Origin: Candidatus Avelusimicrobium pullarium
GTDB taxonomy: Bacteria; Elusimicrobiota; Elusimicrobia; Elusimicrobiales; Elusimicrobiaceae
Length of the DNA: 64,000 nucleotides
Assembly: GCA_944323745.1 (NCBI GenBank)
Contig: CALUTQ010000001.1
Coordinates: 672,863-736,862 of the forward strand
Direction: 5' to 3'
Both the position numbers and the translations under genes were made by a program. A model generated the notes under the pieces. The model worked only from the letters and a program-made list of their open reading frames with translations. It made no database searches and was not told where the DNA came from. Shown piece after piece: positions 63,497 through 64,000 of the stretch (the first letter of the stretch is position 1; every line of letters starts with the position of its first letter).

Positions 63497-64000
63497 ATGA
63501 CAACGACTAACGAAGAAATTAAACAGACTGAAGATACAACCAATGAGCCCGAAATGACGATGGACGAGTTGATTGCACAACAAGAGTCTTTATCGGAACA
63601 TCTAAATAAACGCGAAATTGTAGAAGTAACCGTCGTACAAATTACAGGGGATTATATTTTGGTGGACACCGGTGCCAAAAAAGAAGGCGCCATTGCCGTT
63701 TCCGAATTTGCGGGCAAGAACCTGCCGGCCGTCGGGGACAAAGTGTCTGCCGTGCTCGTCAAACGCGGAAATGACGAAAGACATTCCATTTTATCTCATA
63801 AAAAAGCCTTGGAGATGCAGGGCTGGGATATTTGCAAACAAGCCTATGAAAACAAAGAACGCGTCAAAGGCGTCATTTTGCAGACCGTCAAGGGCGGTTA
63901 CATTGTGGACGTTTTCGGCGTGAGCGGGTTTATGCCGCTGTCTTTGTCCGAACTGCATACCGCCTATAAACACTATCTGCCCGTGGGTGCCAAAATTAAA
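63497..64000 (+). CDS. rpsA: 30S ribosomal protein S1, N-terminal part (runs off the window)
   Basis: 168 codons are visible, from the ATG at 63497 (AAGGA upstream) to the window edge, with no stop. After an acidic leader (residues 1-36) comes the first S1 repeat (EIVEVTVVQITGDYILVDTGAKKEG) and the start of the second (ERVKGVILQTVKGGYIVDVFGVSGFMPLS). S1 helps recruit mRNAs to the 30S subunit, chiefly those with structured or weak leaders, which matters in a genome with many leaderless starts. Confidence 0.93.
   Translation, partial: MTTTNEEIKQTEDTTNEPEMTMDELIAQQESLSEHLNKREIVEVTVVQITGDYILVDTGAKKEGAIAVSEFAGKNLPAVGDKVSAVLVKRGNDERHSILSHKKALEMQGWDICKQAYENKERVKGVILQTVKGGYIVDVFGVSGFMPLSLSELHTAYKHYLPVGAKIK

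Noticed and set aside
1-64000. CRISPR arrays, insertion sequences, prophage or integrases
   Set aside because: No regularly spaced direct repeats, transposase motifs or phage structural genes were seen on either strand.

Overview
This 64 kb window reads as chromosome of a diderm (outer-membrane) bacterium with moderate GC, and the gene content best fits a gut-type Elusimicrobiota (inference, about 60 % sure). Pointers are several type IV pilin-like proteins with a PilT ATPase, many small exported proteins of unknown family, OmpA/Pal-type lipoproteins and a beta-barrel protein, a very large alpha-2-macroglobulin, and the order ftsQ-ftsA-ftsZ-pilT-cmk-plsC-rpsA. Nearly all DNA is coding. I see no insertion sequence, phage, CRISPR array or rRNA operon. 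Two tRNA genes are present: Gly(CCC) and Leu(CAG).

Layout. 1-9.5 kb: end of rsmA, glutamate formimidoyltransferase, a cold-shock protein, a MATE exporter, a pilin-like protein and the 1972-residue macroglobulin. 9.5-16.2 kb: rsfS-argS, rsmI-tsaC, an orphan histidine kinase, dacB, mgsA. 16.2-23.6 kb: an unknown membrane protein, two tandem M24 peptidases, efp and a string of exported proteins. 23.6-28.5 kb: metK, xthA, a ferritin-like/VIT1 protein, an M20 peptidase and a DUF192 lipoprotein. 28.6-36.9 kb: a peptide ABC importer with a peptidase inside its operon, an acyl-CoA ligase and a CCA-adding enzyme. 37-43.8 kb: a CBM48-like membrane protein, a broken pilin gene, two OmpA lipoproteins, and a seven-gene minus-strand operon combining queuosine (queD, queE) and folate (folE, folP, PTPS-like, folK) synthesis. 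43.9-55.3 kb: a chimeric Cys-rich exported protein, two MFS carriers, maf-trxB, a VanX-like dipeptidase, a possibly split exported protein and an exported ankyrin protein. 55.4-64 kb: era, smpB, pyrR, tRNA-Leu and the division/pilus/lipid cluster running into rpsA.

How expression seems to work. Genes inside operons and many first genes have good Shine-Dalgarno sites (GGAGG type). At least twelve first genes have none; instead a -10-like hexamer, often preceded by TGC, ends 6 (sometimes 7) nt before the ATG, which implies leaderless mRNAs. The intact and the broken pilin gene share such a promoter with exactly twelve T residues between -35 and -10, the classic layout for slipped-strand phase variation; a Cys-rich exported protein has a related promoter without the T tract. 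Terminators are strikingly alike (CCCCGCG / CGCGGGG stems).

Most interesting leads: the T12 pilin promoters and a perfect 17-bp inverted repeat around one pilin start; the leaderless architecture; EF-P with Gln where the modified Lys normally sits; a PTPS-III-like enzyme in the place of FolB; a ribosome-silencing factor with a histone-H1-like tail; and a structured leader before an organophosphate carrier. All function calls come from reading motifs and context; no database search was run.
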